A stretch of 64,000 nt of DNA from Stropharia rugosoannulata (taxonomy: Eukaryota; Basidiomycota; Agaricomycetes; Agaricales; Strophariaceae). Shown in pieces: positions 36,897 through 51,100 of the stretch. The stretch spans positions 2,108,001-2,172,000 of the forward strand of contig JANCIK010000002.1 in NCBI GenBank assembly GCA_028532985.1, given 5' to 3'. The stretch's first letter is position 1. Each line of letters opens with the position of its first letter. The notes under the pieces were generated by a model. The model did not search any database. It was given only the letters and a program-made list of their open reading frames with translations, and was not told the DNA's origin. The position numbers were made by a program, and so were the translations under genes.

Positions 36897-38022
36897 ATGC
36901 CTTTCGTCAAGAAACTCAAATCGGACGCCTATTTTTCCCGATTCCAAGTGAAGTACCGCAGAAGGAGGGAGGGAAAGACTGACTGTGCGTTTACATCATC
37001 CTCCCCTCAATATCTGTATCAACGGGCCATGATTTCTAGACTACGCGCGCAAGAGGCTGGTTACTCAGGCGAAGAACAAGTAGTATGTCGAATCCGTAAA
37101 ATGGGCTTGATTTTTTTCTGATTTCACATGAAGCAACGCTCCCAAGTACCGCCTCGTGGTTCGCTTCACCAACCGCGACATCATTTGCCAAATCGTCTAT
37201 GCCCGCCTTCAGGGAGATTTCGTCCTAACTGCTGCTCACTCAAGAGAGCTCCCCAGATACGGCATCAACCACGGTCTTACGAACTGGGCTGCTGGTATGC
37301 AATTCTACCACACACCCGTTATTAGATCCTTATATTCTCTCCAGCTTATGCTACCGGTCTCCTCTGCGCACGCCGCGCCCTTGCCAAGCTTGGGCTGGCA
37401 GACAAGTACGAGGGTGTCACCGAGCCCGATGGTACTCTAGTCCTCACTGAAGTCGCCGATGAAGAAGATGCGCCGCGACCCTTCAAGGCATACCTCGACG
37501 TCGGTCTCAAGCGCACATCAACTGGTTCCCGTCTGTTCGGTGCCATGAAGGGTGCCAGTGACGGAGGTATCTACATCCCCCACAACGACAAGCGCTTCCC
37601 CGGTTACGACCCCGAATCCAAGAGCCTCGATGCCGAGGTCCTCAAAAAGTACATCTTCGGAGGTCACGTTGCTGAGTACATGGAATCCCTCGAGGAGGAG
37701 GATGACGAGCGGTACGTTTTTTTTTTTGTAAATCTCCTTCTTATATTTATCGTTCTTTAGCTTCAAGAAGCAGTTCGCCACTTACCTTGCCGATGGTGTT
37801 GGCTCAGACGATATTGAGGAGATCTACTCTAACGCCCACGCTGCCATCCGTGAGGACCCCACATTCAAGCCCACGGAGAAATCGAAAGACTGGAAAGCCG
37901 AGTCGCTCAAGTATCAGACCAAGAAGCTCACCCATGCTCAACGCCAGGCCAACATTGCTGCCAAGATCGAGAAGTTCAAGGCTGGTGGCGATGCCGAAGA
38001 GGAGGAGGAAGACGACGAGTAG
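36897..38022 (+). CDS. RPL5: 60S ribosomal protein L5 (uL18)
   Basis: Large-subunit protein that binds 5S rRNA. Start at 36897 gives [20 protein letters not shown] and RRRREGKTD; after the intron GTGCG..TTCTAG comes [15 protein letters not shown], and after further introns [40 protein letters not shown] and [15 protein letters not shown]. The remaining protein ([39 protein letters not shown], then [20 protein letters not shown]) ends with an acidic tail EEEEEDDE. Full family length. Codon use in the last exons looks biased towards C-ending codons, as expected for high expression. Confidence 0.97.
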
Positions 38023-38147
38023 ATCTGTTACCTGCTTATTGTTTCCATGTCGTGTATAGCCTCAAAAAATCATAACATCGTCGCTGTTTTCTGGGCGGAT
38101 GAAGATATTTGCGTTGACATTACACGCTTATATATATATATAAATAT

Positions 38148-40351
38148 CTATGTGCGGCTGGATGACTGCTTGACTACTTCGGCTGCCCACTCTAACAAAG
38201 GCTGTTTATTGCTGTCATACAATTGGGTGTATCCTTGTTTCCCAGTTGAATTGTCTAAACGGAAGGCAGAACAGCCAATCTTAAAATCTTCGTCATAAAA
38301 TATTCTGAAATTCCTGAAAGAACAATGTATCAGGAACGGTTGACCCGAATTATGGCCAGAAATAACATACAGCAAGCACCCCTCCCATCTTGCAACGCAT
38401 CTGTTTAAGTCAATGAACCATATCCCGCCGACAATGTCACATAGTTCTCGGCCTAGTTGACATATGCGTTGTAAAAGACACCGCTCTATTTCATCCATCA
38501 ACAACTGGGTAAGTTGAGGCAAGGACAAAACCGTCAGCGTTGCCTGTGGCAGGTGGGCCGTTAATGTAGAGGGAGAAAGGAAGGTAAACCATATGGTATT
38601 CCTAAATCCAATGAGTAATAGACATTTGAGAATTCTTGTATAAAGTACACACCAATTGTCTACTTTGATGACGGCTTCACCCCCAACCGTCTTCTTCGTT
38701 GAGGCTGACAGTAAAGAAACGAGATGTTGACCACGTTCCCCAACGGCAGTGAAAGAGAGTGTAGACCGAATGCCGACGTCTTTTAAGGAGCGGATGACCT
38801 TCCGTAGTTCAACCTCGACTCTTTCACAAAAGCCTCCATACTGCAGGATTTCTATTACAGGTTGGAGGATCGCGTAAGATTCTTGTTCAGTGCGACTGCT
38901 TTCATGTACTTTGTCAACGCCGCTGACGCCATGCCTTCGAATCAAAGAAACGCGCAGCACATCGTATATCAATGTGCATATATTCTCCTCCGCCTTGCCG
39001 TATGCTTGGTCCAAGTTAACAGCAGACGTAGCATCGACCTAAATATGGGCTGAATTTTGACCACAAATAAGAACAAAAAGTATACTGACGAGCTCGAAAG
39101 TGAGGTCCATGCCCTGTGCAGCGTCAATAGCGATCAAGCGCTCAGAAACACGAGCAGAAGCAGTGGGCAGTTTGCTAGCTTCACTAACAAGTATTGAAAA
39201 GATCTCTTGGTCAACAGCTTCTCTTTGCGCCGTTCGCAAGCGGCTATCCAGGCTATTGCTTGTATCTTTGGCGGTAGCTGAATCAAAAGACATCTTTTGG
39301 GTAGAGATATCATTCAAAATAGAAATAGTTATGCGTAATCGAGTGTGTTGATGATATGGAAATACAATATCACTGGAGCTGCCTCCAGCCGTCGATAAAT
39401 GCGCGACTGCCTGCCTGCGCGAAGCAGGTGGTGCTAGATGGAGTTCATTAGCATTATATCGATTTAGAAGTGAGAGGGCCACACATCCTTCAAGACCATA
39501 TGAGATTACAAAATCCTTTGACGTTTTGTCCGCGCCTTTTCCCGTTGTTGATCCAAAAGGGAGAGGGGCAGGACTTAACCCCCAATTTGCCCTTCTAATC
39601 CGAAGTGCATCAACCCAATATTTTTCCCCTTGTACTCTTGTTCTTTCCATACTCTCGGCGGCTGATTTGAACATACTGGCCGCCTTACGAAGTGTTTCAT
39701 CTTTGCTTCCGATTGTCACTTGTGCATTAAATGCTTGAACAGATATTATCTGAGGCGGTTTTGTTATTATGGTCGCAGAAAGTGATGTCGAAGAAGCTTC
39801 ATTTTGAGATTGAGGATTCGGAGCATCCGTAAGAATTGCATTTAACAAATCACGGGCATGAGACATTTCACCCAATGCAACACTCAAGGACGTTAGCTTA
39901 GACATGTGTGAGAAGCATGAGCCCGCTTACAATAATTGTGGCAAGATTTCAGATTTCATGTTATAAAGCTCGTCCATTGTCATTACTTTCTGGGTATTCG
40001 TGTCCGATGGCTCCGCGTCATCTTCCGCGCTACCATCATTCGTTAGGTCTGCTACAGGATTTAACTTTCCATGGCCCGCCCTTTCTTTGTCAAAAAAATC
40101 AATGCCACGTTCTTGGAAGATTCTTCGCAAATTGGCCGCTAGTCTTTCTGCCTGGGTCTCGTTACTGTGCAGGAAACTGTTTAATGGAGCTATTGCAATG
40201 GATAGAAATATGCGCACGGTTCGTAGAAAATTTCTCCCTCTGGTGATATGTCATAAAGAGTAGGGATTGGTTGTCCTGCGTCATCTTTGTATGGTCGCTC
40301 AAGTGAGAGCCTGATCTTTTTCCATTCTGGTTCCGGGGCAGTCTCAGCCAT
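38148..40351 (-). CDS. MED17: Mediator complex subunit 17
   Basis: Core head-module subunit of Mediator (Srb4 in yeast). Start at 40351: MAETAPEPEWKKIRLSLERP then YKDDAGQPIPTLYDISPEGE. An intron (GTGCGC..GCACAG) joins EP to NETQAERLAANLRRIFQERG. The next blocks are MTMDELYNMKSEILPQL and VALGEMSHARDLLNAILTD, the Med17 signature. The central exon (39039-39905) contains KYWVDALRIRRANWGLSPAP, a strong Med17 motif. The C-terminal part (QSYAILQPVIEILQYGG-like exon, 38148-39014) ends in AAEVVKQSSSRT. The 3' end is 125 bp from the convergent RPL5 stop. Splicing of the 38280-38400 and 38600-38660 stretches is needed and not fully resolved. Confidence 0.88.
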
Positions 40352-40901
40352 TGTAATAATATTGCTATAACCTGCTTATTGAGCGTCAGGGAGTGCTTAA
40401 AGCGCCAGATAGGTGTTTCAGGGCTAGAAGTAGAGACCGAAAAGAAGTTATGAAAAAGGATTGGCGCGCGAGTGTGTCCGTGATTGGCAAATGGATGAGT
40501 TTCCATTTTTGTTCGGCTTGAAGCAATTCGCACTTACCTGGATAGCGTATTACGGATAGGGGAATGTCACAGAGTAAGAAGGCACATCAGAAGTAAAGTT
40601 CTTGAATATAACAATCTCAAAATCCAAACCAAGAGCAGGAGTTATATTTTCAAAGTCCAAGTCAAGTCCGACAAGTGGAGGAGTTAACCGAAGGAGTGCC
40701 TGCGAACAAACACGTGACATTCGACAATCAGTAATCTGCAGTTTGCAGCACTTTGAAAAGTTTAGACCGAGTCACTACTCAAGCATCAAGACTCAGGAGA
40801 GTCTCCCAAGAGTCTCATTGTAAATTTCTGCTGCACCTATCTCACCTTGGACATCTTTGTGCACTGGTCTATACCTGTCTATACACTTTGATCACAATTT
40901 T
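40352..40901. promoter_or_regulatory. Divergent region, MED17 / Zn2Cys6 regulator
   Basis: 550 bp between divergent starts, with A/C-rich runs and several CAAG-type repeats (about 40620-40680). An ATG at 40857 is in frame with the downstream regulator and may be its true start. Nothing else recognisable. Confidence 0.4.
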
Positions 40902-43860
40902 ATGTTTATGGTCAAGGCTTCGGAATACGAATCGTCTTTGTCAATTTCCTCCACAAAGAGGAAGAAGGGAGAGGAGCCTGACGGTACAAATGGTTTCACA
41001 TCGAAGAAGCAGCGCACCAGAGTGAGGTATGTTTCTGTATTTTATTCTGTCAAATATTATCTAAATGCTGCAGCTTCTCTTGTGGAGAATGTCATCGTCG
41101 AAAGCAGAAGGTGCTATTTTTTTGTTATTTCAAATACCGTTTATCCACATACTGACCTAAAAAAAACAGTGCGACCGCCAAGTACCTTGTTCACATGTTA
41201 GTCAAAACAAATCTCTGAAATTTGCCATTTACACAAGTTATAATCACAGTGCGTCGCTCGGAAGGTGCCTGAGCTATGTAAAGCCTACACGCCTGGAAAG
41301 GCCGACCAAGATCTGAATGCAAGGATCTCAAGGTTAGAGCACATCGTGGAATTGGCGCTTCCGCAGTTCTGTTCACCGAATACGCCAACGGTGTATTCAA
41401 ACGAGCAAGCGTCCACCAGCGGCCTACAAAGAACACCGTCAAACGAAGACGAAGACAATCGATCACAGACGCCAGAACCGGATCCAAGCGGAGGTATATT
41501 TCAGAGCGGAAAATGGTACGGCAACAGCGCCTCAGGAAGTGTTGCTCCAGCGTCTGTCATAGAACAAGTACGGGCTGTTTTCAGATGTCTGAATTTTGCT
41601 TGAATTGTTATCCAGATTGAGCATGTGGCAACCTCCACTACAACTGCGGACCACGATGCACAGCGCCTGGCCACTCTCACCGGGAGCTTTGCTTCCGGGG
41701 TTGTTTCTCAGTTCAAACGTTCCGTGGGCGATGGAGATGATCTTGAACCTTCAGCCGCAGACAATCTGAAGTCACTGGTTCAAGAATGCGGGGTATCCCC
41801 TCATAAAATATCTGAACTGCTTCAAGAACTTCCACCTCAACGAATTTCAGACGTCTTAGTCGATTACTATTTCACGTCTATGTCAGTACCTCTTTACATG
41901 GGCCATTTCGAATCTCATCTATTACCCAGAAATTGGACTCGATATCCCATCTCAGTGCAGGATTTCCGGAATGCATACTCATCAATATGTGCCTGCGTCA
42001 ATGGCGTTGGAGCAGCAAGTCCTCACGACGTTCGGTTCCTCCCGTTACTCTTCGTTGTTCTGGCCATTTCAGTGAGATTGGCCCCTGAAAGTATTGCTGG
42101 AGATGCACGTTCTCGAAGGGTGACTTCCCTTCGTTATTACTGGTCATGTATGTCAATCAACTACGCATCTCCTTCACATCTTCATCTCTTTTATCAAGCG
42201 CGCCGGTCGCTTCTTATTGCTGCTGCAATTCAGCCGGATTCCCTTGACATTGTACTAACGAGACTCTTGGTGAGGATGACTAGCTACAGAACGCTGAACA
42301 TATAATAAATCATTGCAGAGTGCCCGATTCTTAACCTTTGATCGACGCATCACAGAATGCTGGAGTCAATTAGGTGCTGCTGTTCGAACTGCTCAGGCGC
42401 TCGGCCTACACCGCGATGGTTCCGCCCTGGTACGCTAGCACCGTTCGTCATTTATACGCTGGCTGATAGATTACTTCACATTTATATAGGGCTTGCCACT
42501 GGGCACTATTGAATACCGTCGACGGATATGGTAAGTTTTTTTCTGCAAAACGATGACAATACCAGGTCTTGCTCAACTAACTTCACGTAGGTCATATCTG
42601 TACCATGCGGATAGATCATACGCCCTCGTATTGGGGAGGCCCAACTCAATACAAGACGATTATACGTCGACGTTACCCCCGTCCAATACCGACGGAGAGC
42701 CCCATTCTACGCAACCGTTTGAAGTCCTTCCGTTGTCCCGACCAACGCCAATGACGTTTGTTATCCTCCGTCATCAACTTGCAGCAATTATCGGTCGGAT
42801 GGTCCACCACTTCCAACAAGTCCGTGAAAAAAGTCATTACTCAGAAGTCATATCTTTGGACGAGGAGTTAATCAAGTTCATCAACAAGCTCCCCCCTAAT
42901 TACGCCGTGCAACCTGACACATCGCTGGATTCATCGTTTCCCTATATCCCCGTCCACCGATTCTTACTGATTACCGAAATCCTCTTCGTCAGAATTAGTT
43001 TGCATAGACCTTATATGCTTCGACGACTCAATTCAGACCGCTACGCTAGATCTCGCAACGCCTGTTTCGAGTCGGCTATAATGGACTTTGAAGTTCGCAA
43101 AGCTTTCCGGGAAGCAATGCCCAAAGAAACTCGGGATTCTTTGAGCAACGCATATCGTGAATTCCAGACCGCCATGATATCGGGCATCTATTTTGTTCTG
43201 GAACCTAATGGCCCACACTCTAATGCGATGCACGCTATCCTCGATGGGTTTATGAAAGATCATGAAGGGATGAGAGAGATGGACGACACGACGCGACGCG
43301 AACTGCAGACAATCGAGTTTCTGAAAGGCAAGGCATCTCAAGTAGAAGTACATGGTGTCCAAACGCGCAAACAATCAAAGTTACAAGACCAATCTTTCAA
43401 CAGTAGGCCAGAACAACAAGCTCAGGTGCTATTAAGCCTACAGCAACCTGTAAAATCGCCATCTGGAAAGAATTATACCTCATTTTTGGCATCTTCTCCT
43501 CGATCACCGTCTAATCCGCACACTGGGTCGAATTCTCTCGTACAGTCTCCCACAATACAACGCTTACAACATTCCGCAGACCAGCTTCATTCTCCAACCA
43601 CATCTGGTAGTCCTCATGCTGATGACGAATCCCCCGCGCAATCCCTACTTGATACGTGGTGTCATACGGTAAGCAATGTGCCTATCGACATCACTGGGAA
43701 TATTTCATGGGGCGGATCGGGGGGTACCGAAATGTCTGGGTGGGCAGGAATCACTCAATCTACGCATAACCCTGATCCTCGCTTGCTCTCCGGCTTGGAT
43801 GGCTCAGATTTCTCCTACTGGGAGGCGTTAGTAAATCAAATTCATCGCGGACCTCCCTAA
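40902..43860 (+). CDS. Zn2Cys6 fungal transcription factor with Fungal_trans domain
   Basis: Nuclear DNA-binding regulator; target unknown. The start is 40902 (40857 and 40908 are in-frame alternatives). The N-terminus is basic (SSTKRKKGEEP, TSKKQRTRV). The zinc cluster is assembled over four exons: CGECHRRKQ, K, CDRQVPCSH and CVARKVPELC, giving C-x2-C-x6-C-x5-C-x2-C-x8-C with all six cysteines. A short coiled coil follows (LNARISRLEHIVELAL). The middle-homology region includes TECWSQLGAAVRTAQALGLH and EYRRRMW-SYLYHADRSYALVLG, typical of Fungal_trans. The tail is Ser/Pro/Gln-rich. The ends of the 42305-42600 introns were read from splice signals. No pathway gene lies beside it, so function cannot be guessed from context. 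Confidence 0.88.
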
Positions 43861-44323
43861 ATCTGCCTTCTCTATTTCTACCGCTTTCGTTGCCTTTGCT
43901 ATGCATCTTGTATATATTTTTCTCTCATACATAGGTTTAAGAGCTATATTTATTCAAGTAAAACAATACAATGTATACGAATAGACAACATTGTACTAGC
44001 ATATGCATAAACAGTGTAATTTTCGTCATACCTAGTACTTGTCGGTGCCGATGATTGCCGTTAACATACCGCCTTATCCGGACCGGGTCTTGTCCGGTGG
44101 CACAGTTTGTTCAAGATTGCCAATGAACGCTGCGCGGTGGGCTGTTAAGTTACTTAAGTAACAGCTCGACCTTACCTTTTTGCTGTGCACCGAGTCATTT
44201 CGACTCACAGCAGCATTCCTTTGCATCGATTCTACGACTAGCTCATTGAACTCAACTACCTCGAAAATCATTAGGAGATTAGTCGCATCCGAAAGGCACT
44301 AGCGTTGACATTGGTGCTATAAT
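43861..44323. other. Intergenic region, regulator 3' end / VPS24 5' end
   Basis: 463 bp with A/T-rich 3' sequence of the upstream gene. A 65-codon minus-strand frame (44074-44271) has no recognisable content. No RNA gene seen. Confidence 0.45.
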
Positions 44324-45182
44324 ATGCAGACCATTAATCGATTCCTCTATGGTCCCACCCCAGAAGAACGGGTCCGGGCATGGCAAACGAAGCTGCGCTC
44401 TGAAGGTCGTCAGCTGGATAGGGAGATGAGGCAGGTTCGAAAATTTGCTAGAAATTGTCCATAATTGTATTGATAAATGTCTTCCAGTTGGACATAGCGA
44501 CTGCGAAAGCCAGACAATCTGTCAAACAACTGGCAGCGAAAGGAGACGTGAAATCTGCACGAATTCTTGCCAAAGAGGTTGTAAGGAGTAACAAACAGAA
44601 AGATCGACTATCCGTGAGCAAAGCGCGACTTGGCTCAATAGGAACGCAGTTATCTCAGCAAATGGGTATGTTTTAACCTACCAATTTTTGCAGTCGCTTT
44701 TGACTTCGATTCGAATCATAGCAATGATTAAAGTAACCGGATCTCTACAAAAGTCAACTGAAATAATGAAATTGTCTAATGCTTTGGTCAAGCTGCCTCA
44801 AATCAGTCAGGCTATGCGAGAGATGAGTATGGAGATGACCAAGGTACGAACACCCTATTCAAGGGTCTTGCTGGTCCTCATACATGCCAAGGCTGGAATT
44901 ATGGAAGAGATGCTCGAGGATACCTTGGATATGGATGAAGATGAAGAGATTGAGGATGAAGCAGATGCTGAAGTAGATAAAGTTCTATTTGAGCTAACCA
45001 ACGGCAAGTTGGGCGAGGCAGGTTCTGTGGCTATGGAAGCGCCGGTAAGCAATCAGATTTACTTTCCTTCTTGTATCATGACGCAAGAGCAACAGGCATC
45101 TGCGAATGAACTGGAGGACGAAGAAACGAATCGGACTATGGAAGCATATCGGCAACAACTTAATGGTCTCTTGAGCGGATAA
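44324..45182 (+). CDS. VPS24: ESCRT-III subunit Vps24/CHMP3
   Basis: Snf7-family ESCRT-III protein for multivesicular-body sorting and membrane scission. Start at 44324: MQTINRFLYGPTPEERVRAW. Helix 1-2 continues LRSEGRQLDREMRQ and, after an intron, LDIATAKARQSVKQLAAKGD, VKSARILAKEVVRSNKQKDR. The core shows VTGSLQKSTEIMKLSNALVK and MREMSMEMTK, then after an intron AGIMEEMLEDTLDMDEDEEI, the CHMP3 hallmark. The acidic region and KVLFELTNGKLGEAG precede a C-terminal helix (NRTMEAYRQQLNGLLSG) that partly matches the MIM1 motif for Vps4. About 215 residues, normal for the family. Confidence 0.93.
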
Positions 45183-45785
45183 AGTAAGTACGTTGACTTT
45201 TACCTACTTATTCAGAGATTCTTTGGGCATGCATTGAAGGGAGGCTTTACAGTCACCCTAATTATCCTACCTCTAATGATAGTGGTACTTCCAAAACTTG
45301 GGATTGGGAGTAGGACTTTCACTTTGGCCTCGGCAATCACTCAACGTACTCCAAGTCGTGTCCGTGAATTATATCAAATGAGAGGGAAGGCTGGATTAAT
45401 GGTGATTTGCACTGTAATGCTCTTGGCTTCAAACTCTAGCAGATATAACATGTTCATGGAACATTCAATTGAGATTGTTGTAGCTTCTATACGCCTATAC
45501 GCTTGTTTATTTTACATTGTATACCAATTGTACGTGACTAAGAGCCGTACACTTTTCCAGAATAATAAGTATTGGTTGAGTATATATCTCGGTAGTAGGA
45601 GATAAGAGCCCTGCGTAGAAGCAAAATACTGGTCACTGTTGAATAAGTACTGGGCAGCAGCCACTCTAGGTATGACGCCATAGCTTCAATGTTAAATGCC
45701 ACGTGACACGCCCTGCGTAATCGGACAAGTTGCCACCCGGTGTCGGCGTTCAAGTTTTGAAATTTGCTTCTACTACTGCAGTAAA
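45183..45785. other. Intergenic region, VPS24 / IDH
   Basis: 603 bp. Open frames at 45234-45605 (+) and 45538-45753 (-) have no family signal and low-complexity composition. A CCACGTGACACG block (about 45699-45710) contains an E-box-like CACGTG about 80 bp before the IDH start. Confidence 0.45.
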
Positions 45786-47625
<1,840 letters not shown>

Positions 47626-48187
47626 GGGACTTCCTCCTGTTTACAGGCGTTACTAGTTAATAGTATTCCATAGACTGAGTAACTTACTGTATGTAGTAAA
47701 TATGGCACGCTATATTATACCACTGTCAATGTATATTGCCGGAGCGCTCTTTGTTGACAGAAAGATTGACTTTTGCAACTGTCAGGGGCTGACGTTCGGT
47801 TGCAACACTGTATATATTGGCAACGCCGCAACAGATACAAAGTGATGTGCGTGGGAAGTATCAGTAGTACACCTGGTGCTTACTACGCCATTCCCTGGTT
47901 CAAGTCACCATCAAGTGTCTTTCTTTTCACAACCACCTTGATAGTAACTCACCTTGCACTCTTTCTCCTCACTCGCCCCACAGGGCAAATCCGCTCAATT
48001 CGCATCACGTTAGCCTACAGGTGAGCTCAACGGCGTCACTCTTCCTTCGGCGCGCAACGTGCTCTAGTTTCCGCAGTGTCTGATGAATAGAATTTACATA
48101 GGCTTCATCTATCTACAAGGTAGTTCATAAAAACGACAAATCACACATACCTCTACATTCACCTTTCACAAACGTATTACGAACGAC
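47626..48187. other. Intergenic region, IDH / SSD1
   Basis: 562 bp. A 83-codon frame (47773-48024, +) and a 60-codon minus frame show no family signal. The last 60 bp before the SSD1 ATG are C/A-rich (CACATACCTCTACATTCACC), a common fungal promoter-proximal composition. Confidence 0.45.
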
Positions 48188-51100
48188 ATGACAGACGAGA
48201 TCACTCCACAAGCTCAAGCTTCGACTAAGAAGGATGAAAAGAAGCTTACCTCTTCGGGTGGTAACCGTGGTGGACCGAAGAGGCAAACGTCGAACTCGTC
48301 CAACTTGCGAGGCGGGGTTGCTGGCGCCAGGCCTTCTTCCAGGGGCAGTAATAAGAAACCTTCAGCTCCTTCCTCAGCCATCGAATCAGGTTCTGATACT
48401 GCCTCTCGCAAGGGAGCAGATGTTGGCAAAAAGCAAGAACCTCGTGGCAAGAACCAGGCGGGTGGAGGACGCGGGCAACCTCATCGCAGGGGACAAGGTT
48501 CTGCTTCTCACGGAACACGTAACACAAGGGATCAAGGAGCTAACAAGCAATCCCCATCCCCTGCACCAAGCAAAGAATCTAGCGACGCTCTTTCGTCTCT
48601 ACAGCGCGTTATTGCAGATCTGAAGACAACTTCTCCCGTGCAACCATCTGCAGGACCCATTAATACAGCAGGCATGTCAACTTCTCAGGGGCACTCTAAC
48701 CTGCCTCTACATGCCCCGGTTTTTCAACCAGGTGCCAATGCATACCCTGGCACAAATGCTGATCAGAAACATCGCAAAGCAGTTTCTCTTGGTAATTCTG
48801 CCTTATCAGGGAATTTCAATTCATTTTCACCTCATCTGGGTTCAATGATGGAGGATGTCGAAGACGGTTCTGGATTTGAAGAAGGTGAAATTCAAGAACG
48901 ATTCTACCAGCAGCCAGGTCATCAGCCACGTTCACAATCGCAGAGCTTTATGGCACCTAGATTCGCAGCTTTGGCAGCCCAACAAGAACAAGATGCCGTC
49001 GGCCCAACCGGCAGACCTCAACTGGCACCGGGTTTCATGTTTGGTGCACGCAAGCGAGCATTACCTATGGGACCCCCAATCAATGAAGAAGACGTTGGAT
49101 TCCAGTTTCCTCAACAACAGCGTCAACAAGATAGTTTCGCTATGGATATTCCTCAGCCGTCACAGGGCCATAGGAAGTCTGAAAGCGGTGAGATCACTGG
49201 TATTATGGCAGAGCAGGTGAGATTTTTTAAATTTAGATCACCCATGCATTTATGTTAAATATGTTCCGAAGATTGCCATCCAGAACCAGATTGAAGCTTT
49301 GCAACAACAGCAGCAGGCGCTCTATCAGCAACAACTTGCCTCAAATCAGGTATTATCTTTCCAGACTCCCGGGCTCGCGCCTAATCGAGGTGCTCATCGC
49401 CGGGTGCAAAGCACTGTACCTATGAGCCCGGGTAGCGGTGCAACATTCAACAATGTGCAGCCGATGGGACAGTTCGGCGGTCTTAACCTTGGTCTTGATG
49501 GCCAACCCCAAGGTGTTCCGCGCGGCCATGGTCGTAGGCACAGTGTGAATGTAGTCAATAAGACTGCTAGTCAGCCTGGCCTCACTTCCATGTCTTACGA
49601 CTCCTTTGATGACGGGTTCGTTCCTCCGGCGCCTATGGGGGCACACTCCAGGCAAGCATCTCGTGTTGATTCCAGTTGGCGCATCAGTATGTCTTTTTTG
49701 TTCAAAGACCGAATCATTAATAACTTCAACTTTAACTGTATTAGATGGAGGTGTGGGTAGTATCCAAGGCAATCAAGGCAACAATGGTGTATTCTCAACG
49801 GATCTGGCTCAAGCACAGGCGCAGCTACAAAGTTTGCAGCAATTCCGTGCAGCAGCGGGTGGCCATCATCATAAGATGCCTTCATTCAGTTTCCCAAATA
49901 TGCTCCCCAATATGATGGCGGCTAACATGATGGGAATGGGACTGGGTGGTATAAACCTCCTTCAACAGCAACAACAACAATTTCAGTCACAGCTTCAGCA
50001 ACAGTCTAACCAACCTCAGCGTAAATCGTTATTTGCACCATACCTTCCTCAGGCATCCCTCCCTCCTCTTCTTGCTGCAGGAAAGCTAGTCGTCGGCATT
50101 TTGAGGGTTAACAAACGTAATCGTTCTGATGCTTATGTTGCGACCGAAGTCTTGGATGCAGATATATACATCTGCGGTTCTAAAGACAGGAATCGCGCAC
50201 TTGAAGGTGACATAGTTGCGGTGGAACTCCTCGATGTTGATGAAGTATGGGGCACGAAGAAGGAGAAGGAGGAGAAGAAAAGGAAGAAGGAGGAAAATGC
50301 GGCTTATGACCTGAAATCCACTGGCGGTCGTAAGGATGACAAGAAGAAAGATGATGTCGAAGTTGAGGGACAAGGCCTCATGCTTTTTGAGGACGAAGAG
50401 TAAGCAACCAATTTTTAGTTCATTCTACGCCATGCTAACGTTTCGGTAGAGTGACCGATGAGGTAAAACCACAATTTGCTGGACATGTCGTTGCAGTCGT
50501 CGAAAGAATGCCCGGCCAACTTTTCTCTGGCACTCTTGGTCTTCTAAGACCTTCTTCTGCGGCAACAAAGGAGAAACAGGAAGCCGAACGTCGCGAACGG
50601 GAAGGTGATCGCGGTGATGAGCCACGTCGCGCTATTGAACGTCCGAAAATCGTCTGGTTCAAACCAACTGACAAACGCGTGCCGCTTATCGCTATCCCTA
50701 CTGAGCAAGCGCCTCCTGATTTCGTTCAAAACTCGGAAGCCTACGTCAACAAGCTCTTTGTCGCTTGTATCAAGAGACATGTAAGATGTTGTCCTGCTTA
50801 TTTTTTGTTATTACTAAATTCCGTCCAGCCCATCAGCTCTCTGCATCCTTTCGGCACCTTGGTCGAAGAGCTTGGTCCCATTGGCGACATTGAAGTCGAG
50901 ACAAGCGCATTGCTTAAGGATTGCAATTTCCCTACAGAAGACTTCACTGATAACGTTCTGAAGTGTCTGCCTCCTATGCCATGGACGTGCGTCAATTTAT
51001 TTATTTTTATAATTAACTTCTGATTTATTTTATTTTAGTATACCGGAGCGCGAGCTTGAAACGCGCAAGGATCTTAGAGGGGAACGCATTTTTACCATTG

